A DNA stretch of 64,000 nucleotides. It comes from Plotosus lineatus (Eukaryota; Chordata; Actinopteri; Siluriformes; Plotosidae). The notes beneath the pieces are model-generated. The model saw nothing but the letters and a program-made list of their open reading frames with translations, ran no database searches and was not told where the DNA came from. Positions 46,278 through 57,694 of the stretch are shown here, piece after piece; position 1 is the first letter of the stretch; the number at the start of each line of letters is the position of its first letter. Location: positions 54,952,501-55,016,500 of the forward strand of contig CM045731.1 of assembly GCA_024760905.1 (NCBI GenBank). The letters run 5' to 3'. A program made the position numbers and the translations under genes.

Positions 46278-47176
46278 ACCACCATCCTATGCTGTTTGGC
46301 AACACTCTCACCCGCTACTACTTTGCAGTCACTGACTTCCTTTAAATTACATCGCCTGCACAAGATGTAGTCTACCTGTGTGCTCCTACCTCCACTTTTA
46401 TAAGTCACCCTATGCTCCTCTCTCTTCTGGAAGAAAGTATTCACCACAGCCATTTCCATCATTTTTGCAAAATCTACCAACATCTGTCCTTCTGCGTTCC
46501 TGTCCTGGATACCAAACCTACCCATCACTTCCTCGTCCCCTCTGTTTCCTGCACCAACATGTCCATTGAAGTCTGCCCCAATGACCACTCTTTCACCTCT
46601 GGGGGTACTCTGCATCACTTCATCTAACTCCCTCCAGAATCTCTCCTTCTCTTCTCGCTCACATCCAGTCTGTGGGGCATAAGCACTAACAACATTGACC
46701 ATCACACCTTTAATTTCTAACTTGAGACTCATCACTCTGTCTGACACTCTTTTCACTTCTAGAACATTCCTGGCAAACTCCTCCTTCAAGATGACTCCGA
46801 CTCCATTTCTCTTCCCATCCACACCATGATAAAACAGCTTAAACCCTGCTCCTATGCTTCTAGCCTTGCTACCTTTCCACCTGGTCTCCTGAACACACAG
46901 TATGTCCACCTTCCTCCTCTGCATCATGTCAGCCAGCTCTCTACCTTTTCCTGTCATAGTTCCAATATTCAAAGTCCCTACTTTCAGTCCTAGACTCATG
47001 CCTTTCCTCTTCTCTCTCTGGCAACGGACACGCCTCCCGCCTCTCCTTCTTCGACGTCTTCGACCAACAGTAGTCCAATTTCCATCAGCACCCTGTTGGT
47101 TGACGGCACTGATGGCGGTCGTTGTTAACCCGGGCCTCGACCGATCCGGTATGTCATTCTTTCTTGTGATTCGCAT
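46166..47176 (-). CDS. RTE LINE endonuclease part (copy E)
   Basis: 336 codons: apurinic/apyrimidinic-like endonuclease with VGTLNIGTMTGKGRELADMM, VQETRWKGSKARS, GADFNGHVGAGNRGDEE, VDYILCRR and KQHRMVVC, the set of metal-binding and catalytic blocks. Resembles the craniofacial-development-protein-2-like (BovB/RTE) endonucleases. Frame is lost after KTKWWKLK, where one T is missing compared with copies B, C and D. Confidence 0.88.
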   Translation of the reverse strand: MRITRKNDIPDRSRPGLTTTAISAVNQQGADGNWTTVGRRRRRRRGGRRVRCQREKRKGMSLGLKVGTLNIGTMTGKGRELADMMQRRKVDILCVQETRWKGSKARSIGAGFKLFYHGVDGKRNGVGVILKEEFARNVLEVKRVSDRVMSLKLEIKGVMVNVVSAYAPQTGCEREEKERFWRELDEVMQSTPRGERVVIGADFNGHVGAGNRGDEEVMGRFGIQDRNAEGQMLVDFAKMMEMAVVNTFFQKREEHRVTYKSGGRSTQVDYILCRRCNLKEVSDCKVVAGESVAKQHRMVVCRMMLMVRKVKKAKAEQKTKWWKLKRKSVGLSSRRS

Positions 47177-47386
47177 AGTTTATTTGGCATTTGTTTTACG
47201 CCGGATGCCCTTCCTGACGCAACCCTCTGCATTTATCCGGGCTTGGGACCGGCATGAGGGAGAGACACTGGTTTGTGCCCCCCCCCTCACGGCTGCATTA
47301 TGATATTTTATGGTCTGTGCAGTTTTAATCAGGACTCTGTGGGTCTTTCATCTGGAAAAAACAGCAGTAACAATGATAACAATAAG

Positions 47387-47387
47387 A

Positions 47388-47436
<49 letters not shown>
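47387..47436. repeat. (ATT)n microsatellite
   Basis: About 50 bp of ATT. Confidence 0.95.
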
Positions 47437-47438
<2 letters not shown>

Positions 47439-48632
47439 TATCTCTCATTACTGTGGTATCTGTATCAGAATGACACCACACTTTGTAAATATTTTCTGTA
47501 ATTTCTATTCTGTACATGTTTTGTACTTGAATACAGTAGCCTGAGTGGAATTGTGGGAAATAATTTACAGTACTGGTAGATTATACAGTACTGAATTACC
47601 TTAATGTTCAACAACTGTGCTGTAACTTTATAGTAAAAACACAATAAAACAGATTATCATTAACTTTGTTGATGGTTGCTGCATTTTAATTTACATCAAG
47701 CAATTAACTCTTTGTATTGTTTTATGTTTCAGTTAGCTTATGTTTAACAACTACCATTGTTGAAGAAAATCAGAGTGAAGATAAGCATTGTTCATTGTTT
47801 ATTGTAAGATAACCTATATTTCAGTTCATATGTAAAGTCACAATAAAATATTGACTTGCTAAAATTAGTCAAAGATTATACCCCGAAAAAAAAAAATACC
47901 TACTATGATGAGCCACATGTACCAACAACAGTCTTGGTTCAGTGGCCCTGGGTCACTGCTCAGAAGGTTAGGGGTTCAAGTCTGAGTCCCAGCAATCTAT
48001 CACTCCTGAGCTATTGAGCACGACCCTTACAGGAAGCCTGTGGTGAATTTGCATTACTCATGCTTTAACACGATCATGTATGATATCAGTGGTTCTGTTC
48101 AGCCAAATCAGTTTTTGCTTCTTGCCATGTACTGCTGCCACAGTACTACTACTACTAGGAATGCACAGTGACAGGTTTTTTTTTTTTTTCATTGGCTGTT
48201 CCAGCCCTGGTAGTGATGCAAATTTAGTGTTTTTTTCCTATTAGCTGGGCTGCATGCAGCAGACACTAGTTTAAGATAAACCATTATCAGCCAATACCAA
48301 GTCGTGTGTCACCAGAAAAATGGTGGTGTGCAAAGCATACGGTAGCACAAACAATAAGCACAGAAATCACGAAAAACACAACAGGGCTGTACTCTGAAAA
48401 TGTTTCCTTTCGTATGCAATTCAGTCAATTTTGCATCTCTGTAATGCTTAAACTTATTAAGCTTGGATTAAGCTGTAAGGCTGACCAATGCCAGTTCTCT
48501 TTACCCCTCATCTGCTTACAAATGAGATAAAATTGTAATTTACTCTGGATAATGGGGTTTGCTAAATGCAGTAAATAATAATAATAAAAAATGTTATGTA
48601 TGTGTATGGACAAAAAAAGAAATCATGAATGA
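47437..48632. other. Non-coding interval
   Basis: A possible decayed tRNA-SINE piece at about 47930-48040 (GGTTCAAGTCTGAGTCCC; ATTGAGCACGACCCTTAC). No gene recognised. Confidence 0.4.
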
Positions 48633-48974
48633 GAGTGGTCCCCAAGCTTTTTATCACTGCGGACAGGTCAATGCTTGAAAATTTTACCATGGATCCCCAG
48701 GGATGGGGACGGGGGACTGGGGACAGGGTACTGGGGATGGGGGGAGGGGACGGCATATATTGTTTATATTGTAAATATAATAATGAACGTGAATCCACTG
48801 TGTGCTCGTATGCAACTTTATTAGCAGCTTCCTCATAGCATTTCGCCAACAACATAACATGAGTATAACATCCAAATCTTTGGTAACATGCTCTCGGCCC
48901 AAAAAATAAATTATAAAGAAAAATTCACATAGAAAAATAAATAAATAGCAAGAACATTTTGTTGCTCTATTATG

Positions 48975-49095
48975 TAAATACTGCGATGGCTTGGCGAGTT
49001 GTCCAGGGTGTACCCCACCCTTGCCCACAGTCAGCTGATATGTGTGCCAGCCTCCCCGCGACCCTAATTAGGATCAAGTGGTTCAGAAAATGAAT
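48975..49095 (-). repeat. L2-like SINE tail fragment
   Basis: GGCTTGGCGAGTTGTCCAGG, GTACCCCACCCTTGCCCACA, GACCCTAATTAGGATCAAGT; this reads forward, so the strand call is uncertain. Confidence 0.6.
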
Positions 49096-49189
49096 GAATA
49101 TTATGTAATTATATCCACACACTTTTTAAATTATTATTATTATTATTATTAGTAGTAGTAGTAGTAGTAGTAGTAAAAAAAAAGGTAAG

Positions 49190-49475
49190 TCTGTTGGGCT
49201 TTTTACACCTGAGCCTAGTGGCTCATCAGGTCGGTGCTTATCCCCGGTTTCCGTAGCGTGAAGTGACCAGGAGTTCGACTCCTCCTGGATGGGACGCTAG
49301 TCCATCGTAGGTTATCTTCCCAGTATACTTTTACTGGTACCCGTTTATACTGCTGGGTGAACAGAGGACCTTGCCCAGAGGTCTTAGCACAGTGGGAGGG
49401 TCTAACTAGGGTTTGAACACACAACCTCCCAATCATGAGCATCGCGCACCCTAACCACTATGTCACCGCCCCCAC
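49190..49475 (-). mobile_element. tRNA-headed SINE, family 4, inside a (TAG)n repeat
   Basis: Minus strand: GGGGGCGGTGACATAGTGGT, GTTGTGTGTTCAAACCC Box B, CTGTTCACCCAGCAGTATAA body. Flanked on both sides by AGT/TAG trinucleotide runs (49149-49175 and 49478-49502). Confidence 0.75.
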
Positions 49476-50044
49476 CAGTAGTAGTAGTAGTAGTAGTAGT
49501 TAGTATTAAACACTCCATGAATGTTATTTTTCAACAGCTGAAATAAAGATGGTTGGGAATTAGAGCTCAAACTCTTCTTAAAAAACAAAAAAGACCGGTG
49601 ATGGTCCACCAACTGGGAGAACAAAGGCTCAGGCTCAGTCTCACCTAAAATTCCCACTAATGTTTGAAATATGTCCAACATGCCTATGTTCACACGTTGT
49701 CCCCTTGTGGGTTACATTTTAACAATAAAATGACTGCCATGTAACCGAGAGAATCCGATCAGTTTCGAAATAAAAGGTTTTTCAAAATAAAAGATCATTC
49801 AGACTCAAATAATAAATAAAATGGAAATATTAATTCTTTTTTTGTGCAGCTCGGTATCAATTGATCCACGGACCAGTACCGGGGCATGGCCCACGGGTTA
49901 GGAACCACTGATGAATGCCACAAGAAAGTCCATTGTTTTTTATGGGGTATGGTTATCATTTATTTTCTTTTTTGTTTGCTTGTTTGCTGAAATCAAAATA
50001 GAGATCAAGCAAAGTAATCTGTATTAGCCTAAGTTAGCTACCTA

Positions 50045-50370
50045 AATTCATTCATTTTCTGTAATCGCTTAATCCTAATTAGTGCCTATCCCAACAGACT
50101 CCAGGCGAGGGCAGAGTACACCCTGGACAGCTTGCCAGGCCATTGCAGGGCAGAAACATGCTGACAGCAGCGTAGCCTACTCTTGTTGAAAGTCAGCAAT
50201 GGTTCTTTCACATGAAGCTCTCACCACAGACAGTGAGAGACATGGCCAGCCTTTGATAACCCAGTTAGCTGCACTGGGGGACAGTGACAACCCGTTGAGA
50301 GTGGGGCTCGAACCCCCAACTTTAGGATCAGTGATCCAGCACCTTTACCACCAGGCCACCACTGATGCTT
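50045..50370 (-). mobile_element. SINE family 1, L2-like tail, complete
   Basis: TTTTCTGTAATCGCTTAATC tail, ACACCCTGGACAGCTTGCCA, GATAACCCAGTTAGCTGCAC core, GGGGCTCGAACCCCCAA Box B and a head ending CCACCACTGATG. Confidence 0.85.
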
Positions 50371-51989
50371 CCTAATAGAATATTCAAAATATATAACATG
50401 AACATTATATTTTCGATTTTTGTTTGTTTGTTTTTGTTTATGTATTCAGGAAAGCTCTGTTTTGTTCATTTTATGAGCTTCTTAATTGTTCAATCCTTAA
50501 TTTTATAAAGTCGCTACTGAGCAAATCCCTTTGTTTATTCTTATGTGGAATGAAATTGTAATAAAATGTGAACACATTGTCATCAGATTTTTGGGTGAGA
50601 ATTGCATGAACTTATATTTATACAATTTATACAATTTATATAAACTGAATATTTGACTAATACCTAAACCAATGCAATATTTTCACAGTTTAATTGTCCA
50701 TGTCACTGGTAATATGACCAACAAGCAATCCATAAATAAATTGCAATTTATTTAAATGATTTACAACAGGCTGTAAATACTGTATTTATGATATTTACAC
50801 CTGCCAATTAGATACAATCAATTTACAAGGTCATTGGGTTTTATATTTTTAAGCAGTACATAATATCTAAGGAATTTATGGTACATGGCATTGCATAATG
50901 GACAATAGTGCAAAGTGACATTTTAATGACCAGAAACATCAACTATTCCATACAGACACAATACAAGTCATTTAAAGTCATTAAATATCCACAGGAGTGA
51001 CTCCCGTTCAGAGCCGAGTTCTGGAGTGGCGTCTTTGGGACGAGCAATGTTTCCAGTACATTATGTCTTAAATAAGGCACACATACGCCTACACATAACA
51101 TTGGTCCCGAGTGTGCGAGATAGTAACATAGGCAAGGATGATTTGCACATCAAAATAAAACATCTGGTGGACAAATGCAATAATTGACATAAGCTACTGA
51201 TGAATATACTGATAAAAACTTCAATTAGCTGATAAGGCAATACATGTACAATCCAAAGGGCATTAATCTCTGGATAATTAGTCTACAAAGCACTCCATCA
51301 AATCCAATACATTACACACAGAGAGAAAAAAAACACATCGCACTGATCTGAGTTTAATCAGCAACCGAATATAATGGCTTAATTTCAGTCATAAACCTGC
51401 AAAGCGATATCAATCTATTGTAATGTACAGGCGGTTCCATGAATAAAGATTTAATTAGTAGGCTGTAAAACATTAAAAGAACAATAAACTAACAATAAAC
51501 TAAACTTTTTACTTTGTTATGGCCACTGCATTAAAATTTCATCATAAAATGGCTCTACATTGAAATAGTACATATATGAAAGAATTTCCCATTTTAATAA
51601 CATAAAGACATTAAATATTTTTGGTTTACGTTTTTAAATAATGGATTATGTTTCAGTCCACAAGTTGGGATTTATACATCTATTCCCAAAAGTTAAAGAT
51701 CAGTTTAAAATTTCAGCATGCGATAAAAATAAACAAATATAGAACAACTGATTTTTTTTCTTCTTCTCACGATCTTTAAAAAAATTCAGAGAAGTTGTTT
51801 GCACTAAATTTGTTTAAAGGTTGTTACCATTCATAAAACTCAGCACACAGAAGCACGATGATAATTGTAAGCAGTAGATGCGATTCTGGGCAACCAACAA
51901 AATAAAGACTTTTTTTTTAAAATAGTGATTCTGTCAATATCATCACCAGCATTTATGTTTTATCACAGCACATGGGTTTTTCTGGACTG
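50371..51989. other. Repeat-poor non-coding interval
   Basis: No exon. About 50690-51480 lacks recognised repeats and is rich in TAAT/ATTA words (for example AATTAGCTGATAAGGCAATA); candidate conserved regulatory DNA. Confidence 0.4.
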
Positions 51990-52255
51990 GGGTTGATATA
52001 ATGAATTAATCCCACAAGGGAAATTATTTTTGTTGCATTTCTTCCATCCACGAAACACCCTGCATCGCCTGGAGAGCAGTTTCGTGTTAGGTTCCTTGCT
52101 CAAGGGCACTTCAGTCATGAAGATGGAAGAAGGGAAGGTGCAATTCACTGCCCCTACCCCCACCTCCACCCCCACCACCACATATTTTTCCTGCTGGTTC
52201 GGGAATCAAACCAGCAACCTTTCGGTCCCAAACTCTCTATGCTCTAAACATTTCT
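51990..52255 (-). mobile_element. tRNA-headed SINE, family 3
   Basis: GAATTAATCCCACAAGGGAA tail, GGTTCCTTGCTCAAGGGCAC, CCTGCTGGTTCGGGAATCAA, and a decayed head. Confidence 0.75.
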
Positions 52256-53289
52256 CTGCCTGTTTTATCGCATTTGAAGCTAAAATGTTGTACAGATAAT
52301 CTAATATCAAATTCTCCCCCTCCATTTAATTCAAAGTATCAAAGAAAGAAAGATTGAGATAGAACTAAATGAAATACCAAAACATTTCATTGTTTTTTTC
52401 CCCCATATGAAACTTAGCCCGATCCTATGACAAGACTCCAAACACAGAAGGATGCTTTTATTGCTTGTAAATACATAAATCTGAGTGAAATAAAACAGGA
52501 AAAAAGGTTAAAAACCCTTCTGCTGAAATCCATTAAACTATAATAGAAACCAAATAACAACAAGGAAGCAAGCCAGAGAATTATGACATAACACATGCAA
52601 AAAGCACGAAGGAAAATCATGGGATGTGGACAGGGCGAGGCAGGGCGATGAGCAGTAGAAGACATGAAATAATCAACGCCCTTTGTCTATGCACTGAAAA
52701 CACTAGATAAGAGATGAACCCTGATCAGAGCGCAACAAAGACAGCAGTAAAACACCCTGACCAGTGATACACCCTGATGTGAAACACACACAAGATGGAT
52801 TAGGGACCTAAACTGGGTTTCAAAAGATGAGGACTACATCAGGGGTCGATTTGGAACTGACTGTCCAAAGATTAAACAAAGTGTGATAGAAGTGTGAAGA
52901 GTGATAGCTGGACCCTGAAAGAGACTAGATCAGGACACAAGGGTAGAGACAGAAGTAGGAGGAGACGAATAGTGGGAATAGACATTGGTGGGAAGCAGTC
53001 TGAGGTTTAAACTTAAGCATTGTGTATAAATAAAAGAGACTAGCGATGCGAGACAAGTTGCAACAGAAAAACAGTGGAATTTGATGAATCTTCTTAAAAC
53101 TTTATCCTGAGTTCTAAATTAACCGACTGAAGGAACACTGAATTACTACATGGCTTATATGCCGTTATGTACTCATGGAAGGTGGACTAATCATTGGGCG
53201 CAAAATTCTGGTTCCCGAGGGGGTATTGACAAGGTGCATGACAAGGTTCGAATAATACCAGAACCGTCCATGGCCAGGAGTCCAAAGGA
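52256..53289. other. Non-coding interval
   Basis: No gene or named repeat recognised. Confidence 0.4.
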
Positions 53290-53570
53290 GTTAATTAGAA
53301 GAGATCTCACCAGAGGGAGGGCATACGCTCGCTTCCCTGTCACTCATAGCGATCACCAGCCAATCACAGGTGTCTGTGAGCTCATTGGTACGAGAGGCAG
53401 ATAGTGCTTTCCCTCATACGCATGAGCCGCATTTCAAAAAGAGGAGGATGGCTATGGATGGCATGGCCACTGAGGGGACGTGTGCATGCTTTCACCTCTC
53501 CTTGGTTGATGGTGGTCTTGTGATAGGGAAGGTAATACCTGATGGGTGAGAATTGCATATGATTAAATTA
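53290..53570 (+). repeat. Interspersed repeat, unnamed family, copy 2
   Basis: Match to 9845-10120 over its whole length in the same order of phrases. Confidence 0.75.
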
Positions 53571-53734
53571 GGGAGAAAATGGGGAAAATAAAAAAAGAAT
53601 GCACATGTGTTCAAGATCCAGTGTAAAAAATTATTTTAACTTTGCTCAGTAAACAAATTTCATTTCTAATTCTACACGCTAAAAAACTAGCAGCCTGGTT
53701 AATAAAATGAATCCTTTTTTAGTTATCCTTCTGT

Positions 53735-53960
53735 TTCATCTTACTAGGATCGCAGAGAGGCCAGAGCTCATCTCATCCGACTGTCGGCTTTGACAGAGTA
53801 GACCCTGAACATCTTGCTAGTCCATCACAGGGCAACGTACTCACAAACATTCACACTCACACTTAGGGGCAATTAAGGGTATCCAATTCACCTCACGTGC
53901 ATGGACTCTAGTAGGAAAGTGGAGTGCATGGAGGAAACCCATGCATGAGAAAAGTGCAAG
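53735..53960 (-). repeat. SINE family 2 copy
   Basis: CATCTTACTAGGATCGCAGA, TAGACCCTGAACATCTTGCT, GGAGGAAACCCATGCATG. Confidence 0.7.
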
Positions 53961-53999
53961 GCAAAAATGTTCTGCTTCCAAATCCTGATCATCATTATC

Positions 54000-54345
54000 A
54001 TGACTCATTTACTGACCCACTTAATCCTATTAGGGCCAAGAGGAGGTCAATTCCTGTGTCAACCTACACTAGGTGAAGACAGGGTGCACAATGAAGCAAA
54101 TGCCAGACCATGGCAGGGCTAACAAAAACACATCTATTCACACTTATACCGAGGGGTGATTTGGAACAGTCAGTTACCCTAACATGCAAGTTTTTGGATG
54201 GCAAGAGGAAAGCAGCACACCACACAAACACAGGGAGAAGATACAAACTCCAGAGAGAAATGCTCAAGCTGAGAACAGGATACAAACCCAAGACCTTTTG
54301 GCTGCAAAGCAGATGTATTAACCACTACACTGTCTCTGTTGCAGA
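54000..54345 (-). repeat. SINE family 2 copy
   Basis: CACTTAATCCTATTAGGGCC, GATACAAACCCAAGACCTTT, TTAACCACTACACTGTCTCT. Confidence 0.7.
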
Positions 54346-55077
54346 GGACAAGTAGGGTCACAGTATCTTCCATGTAGCTCATGTAAACGGTAATAAATTA
54401 CATTATTCCTACTAATAATAATAATGCATGTACTATATAGTACAAAAACAGTGCAGAGCATACAAATAAGAATACAGTATAACAGCACAAAATATTTTTT
54501 TATTTATTGTAAGTTACTACTTACACAGCTAACCAGCGTAGCACAGAAAAGACAAAAGTGTCCATAAACAGCATTGATGCAGCAACAGGCCTCCATGCAC
54601 AAAATACAATTCACATCTTCATCAGATCTCATTCCTCATTACTCATTCATTCATTTATTTCTTTATTTTCTGAACAGCTTAATGTTAATTAGGGTAGCAG
54701 GCAGTGCTGTAGTGGTCAAAAATAAGTGAGTACACTTTGGCACCAAAGCTGCCATTCAAGGTCACAAAGCGACGGAGGCACGGAGCAGCACCTCAGCCCA
54801 TGAAATGGGCTGAGGTGTGCAGAGAGTGGGAAGGGTGCGGGAGGGGGTATCCCCCTTACACAAGGGGGGGCCTGGGGGGTCACCCCCCAAAAAAATTGAA
54901 ATTTGAAAGGCTGAGAGGTGTATTTTTGAGCATTTCAACTTTAAAAACAGTTAGTCTGAGCTATTATAAAATTTACAGAACTTGAACATTATAGCTGTAA
55001 TAAGAAAAAATGAAACAAAGAAATTAGTAAATAATACTGTATGTTCATTATAATTTATATATAGACATTTTATTGTT
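54346..55077. other. Non-coding interval with a GC-rich patch
   Basis: 54715-54900 is unusually G-rich (GCGGGAGGGGGTATCCCCCT ... GGGGTCACCCCCC), unlike its AT-rich surroundings; probably part of an unrecognised transposon. Confidence 0.4.
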
Positions 55078-56222
55078 AACAATAGTTTGGTTTCATGCCA
55101 AGAAAGAGCACCACAGATGCAGTGTTTGCTTTGAGGATGTTAATAGAGAAGTACAGAGAAGGTCAGAGGGAGCTGCATTGTGCTTTTGTGGATCTGGAGA
55201 AAGCATATGACAGGGTGCCAAGAGAGGAACTGTGGTATTGCATGAGGAAGTCTGGAGTGGCAGAGAGGTATGTTAGAGTGGTGCAGGACATGTATGAGAG
55301 ATGTAAGACAGTGGTGAGGTGTGCTGTCGGCGTGACCGAAGAATTCAAGGTGGAGATGAGACTACATCAAGGATCAGCTCTGAGCCCCTTCTTGTTTGCT
55401 ATGGTTATGGACAGGCTGACAGAAGAGGTTAGACAAGAATCTCCATGGACTATGATGTTTTCAGATGACATTGTGATCTGTAGTGAGAGCAGAGAAAAAG
55501 TGGAGGAAAATCTAGAGAAGTGGAGGTATGCCCTGGAAAGGAGAGGAATGAAGGCTAGCCTCAGTAAGTCAGAATACATATGTGTGAATTAGAAGGACCC
55601 AAGAGGAACGGTGAGGTTACAGGGAGCAGAGATAAGGAAGGTGGAGGATTTTAAGTACTTAGGCTCAACAATCCAGAGCAATGGAGAGTGTGGAAAAGAG
55701 GTGAAGAAGCGTGTGCAGGCAGGTTGGAATGGTTGGAGAAAAGTTTTCGGTGTGATGTGTGATAGGAGGGTATCGGCAAGAATGAAAGGAAAAGTGTACA
55801 AGACGGTGATGAGGCCAACGATGTTGTATGGTTTAGAAACAGTGGCGCTGAAGAAAAAGACAGGAGGCAGAGCTGGAGGTAGCAGAGATGAAAATGCTGA
55901 GGTTCTCTCTGGGAGTAACGAGGATGGATAGGATCAGGAATCAGAGGGACAGCACATGTTAGATGTTTTGAAGACAAAGTCAGAGAGGCTAAATTGAGAT
56001 GGTTTGGACATGTACAGAGGAGGGATAGTGAATATATTGGTAGTAGGATGATGAGGTTTGAACTACCAAGAAGAAGGCCTGGAGGAAGACCAAAGAAAAG
56101 ATTTATAGATGTTTTGAAGGAAGACATGAAGGTCATTGGAGTAAGAGAAGAAGATGCAGAGGACAGGGTGAGATGGAGGCAGATGATTTGCTGTGGCGAC
56201 CCCTGAAGGGAATAGCTGAAAA
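55078..56222 (+). pseudogene. RTE-type LINE, copy F, 5' truncated
   Basis: The only plus-strand copy. Frame 55095-55592 covers MPRKSTTDAVFALRM to MFSDDIVIC (FADD altered to FSDD) and stops at a TAG at 55590-55592; it continues at 55611-55931 and, after a frameshift, 55994-56206 (RWFGHVQRR ... CGDP). Confidence 0.9.
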
Positions 56223-57247
56223 TTAAAATGGTCGTGCATTAGTTAAAATGGTCGTGCTGAAATCTCTAATGAGTGTTATATATGTATTTTATTGAACAAT
56301 TATCAAAAATTGCATAAAAAACACAGACAAGTGACTTGGTACATGTATTAGAAGTACAATATGCAAATCACAAATGACAATATATTATATATACACTGTA
56401 AGACATTGGGCTATTTCCAATGTTCAATATACATATGTAATTATATAGAAGTGTTGTTAGTGCTAATTATAATTATTCGTTCCAACAATAACTAATGGTG
56501 ACTTATTAAATGAAGATATTCCAGAAAGTTCTTGTTCAATATGGATATGCATAAAATCTTTCAGTATCTTTTAGTAAGTGAAGTATATAATATCGTTTAG
56601 TATCTTTTTATAATCCTTTAGTATCTTTTAGTCAGCATGTTTACAACTTTAGCTTGGATTAACCATTTAGTTATTACCAAAAAGTAAGACCCGAAACAAG
56701 GACAAACAACTGACTGCATCAACTGACTGTAGAAATGCAACCTTTGTCTTTGAGACTATTTAGCACTTCATCTATACTTTTTATTTACACAGCCACGGAT
56801 ATTTACGTTGACCAACTATAAAGTAGACCAAATTAAGTCAATGCACGAAACTCAGTCGTGGGGAGGCTGGTGCCCAATCTTCATCAGATCTCATTCCTGT
56901 GGCGCGGTTTTTTTTTTCTTTCTACCAGCAGAGGGCGCACGGAACCAAATAGGAACACTGTACAGTACAGTAGTAATATTTTCACTAACAAATGAGACAC
57001 GTTTAATTGTCCTTTCATTAATGAGATGTTTACAGCGCATGAAGAAAATCTTTAGTATGCAGGGTTACCACATTCTTTTTATCATGGAGATTAATCTGAA
57101 CACTGTACACAGGCTGTTTATGAGCGCTTGTAAATTTGCAACGTGCCTCCTTGAGTCTGCCGAGCGCGGTGCGCAAGTCGTATGGAGTATGGGGGGGCGG
57201 GGGCGGTGGGGGCAGGGCCGGGTACACGATCGTGGGTCAGGTGTGTT
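56223..57247. other. Upstream region of slc34a2
   Basis: No coding exon. Contains a strong CTCF-like core at 56925-56938 and FOX-like TGTTTAC at about 57027; becomes GC-rich at 57160-57240. Confidence 0.4.
56925..56938 (+). promoter_or_regulatory. CTCF-like motif
   Basis: CCAGCAGAGGGCGC matches the vertebrate CTCF core (CCASYAGRKGGCRS) at every position, about 320 bp upstream of the predicted slc34a2 TATA. Confidence 0.55.
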
Positions 57248-57351
57248 GCATAAAAACGGAGCACGCGCCCCGACTCCGACAGGTAGAGCAGGTGGACTGA
57301 AAGGGGCTTCATTGTGCAGGACTTAAAGTTGGTTTAAGCTCAATCCAGCTG
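57248..57351 (+). promoter_or_regulatory. slc34a2: Predicted slc34a2 core promoter and non-coding exon 1
   Basis: A TATA-like CATAAAAA at 57248-57255 sits in a small GC-rich patch. About 25-30 nt downstream a transcript could start, and CCAGCTG|GTAAGAAC gives a strong donor at 57351, leaving a non-coding exon of about 70 nt. It would splice to the ATG exon whose acceptor (TCTAG or GGCAG) is at 58028-58035. Inferred from signals and position only. Confidence 0.5.
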
Positions 57352-57648
57352 GTAAGAACATATATATCATTAAAAATATATATTATACAATATAAAATCA
57401 TTATTTTTAATATCATATTCTGCAGGGTGCGTGTAAAATTTAAATGTATTTAACATTAAAATAGATATCTGAAGGTTCTGTGCAAAATACCTTTTTTTTG
57501 AAAGCTTTGTTAATCAGCCTCAAAATCTATATATTTTTTAGGATTGTATTAATTAATTAATTTATTTTGAGTGCAATGTGATATATTTTGACTAAGCAAA
57601 AAAAAAAAAAAAAAAAAAAAATAAATAAATATATATATAAAAAAATAT

Positions 57649-57694
<46 letters not shown>

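Larger units (their letters stand above)
44143..47298 (-). mobile_element. RTE-type LINE, copy E, full length and nearly intact
   Basis: 3.16 kb with an 18-bp duplication TATGATATTTTATGGTCT at 44125-44142 and 47299-47316. 5' UTR (ATGCAGCCGTGAG...) at the right, (GAA)n tail at the left. Endonuclease and RT frames are each open; one missing T near 46200 separates them. Most complete of the six copies. Confidence 0.95.
48633..49910. mobile_element. hAT-type element with nested SINEs
   Basis: 1,278 bp; ends AGTGGTCCCCAAGC and, complemented, CAGTGGTTCCTAACCCGTGG; both carry a GGACCGGT-like subterminal phrase. Duplication ATGAATGA (48625-48632) / ATGAATGC (49911-49918). Contains SINE pieces at 48975-49095 and 49190-49475. 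No transposase. Confidence 0.75.
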
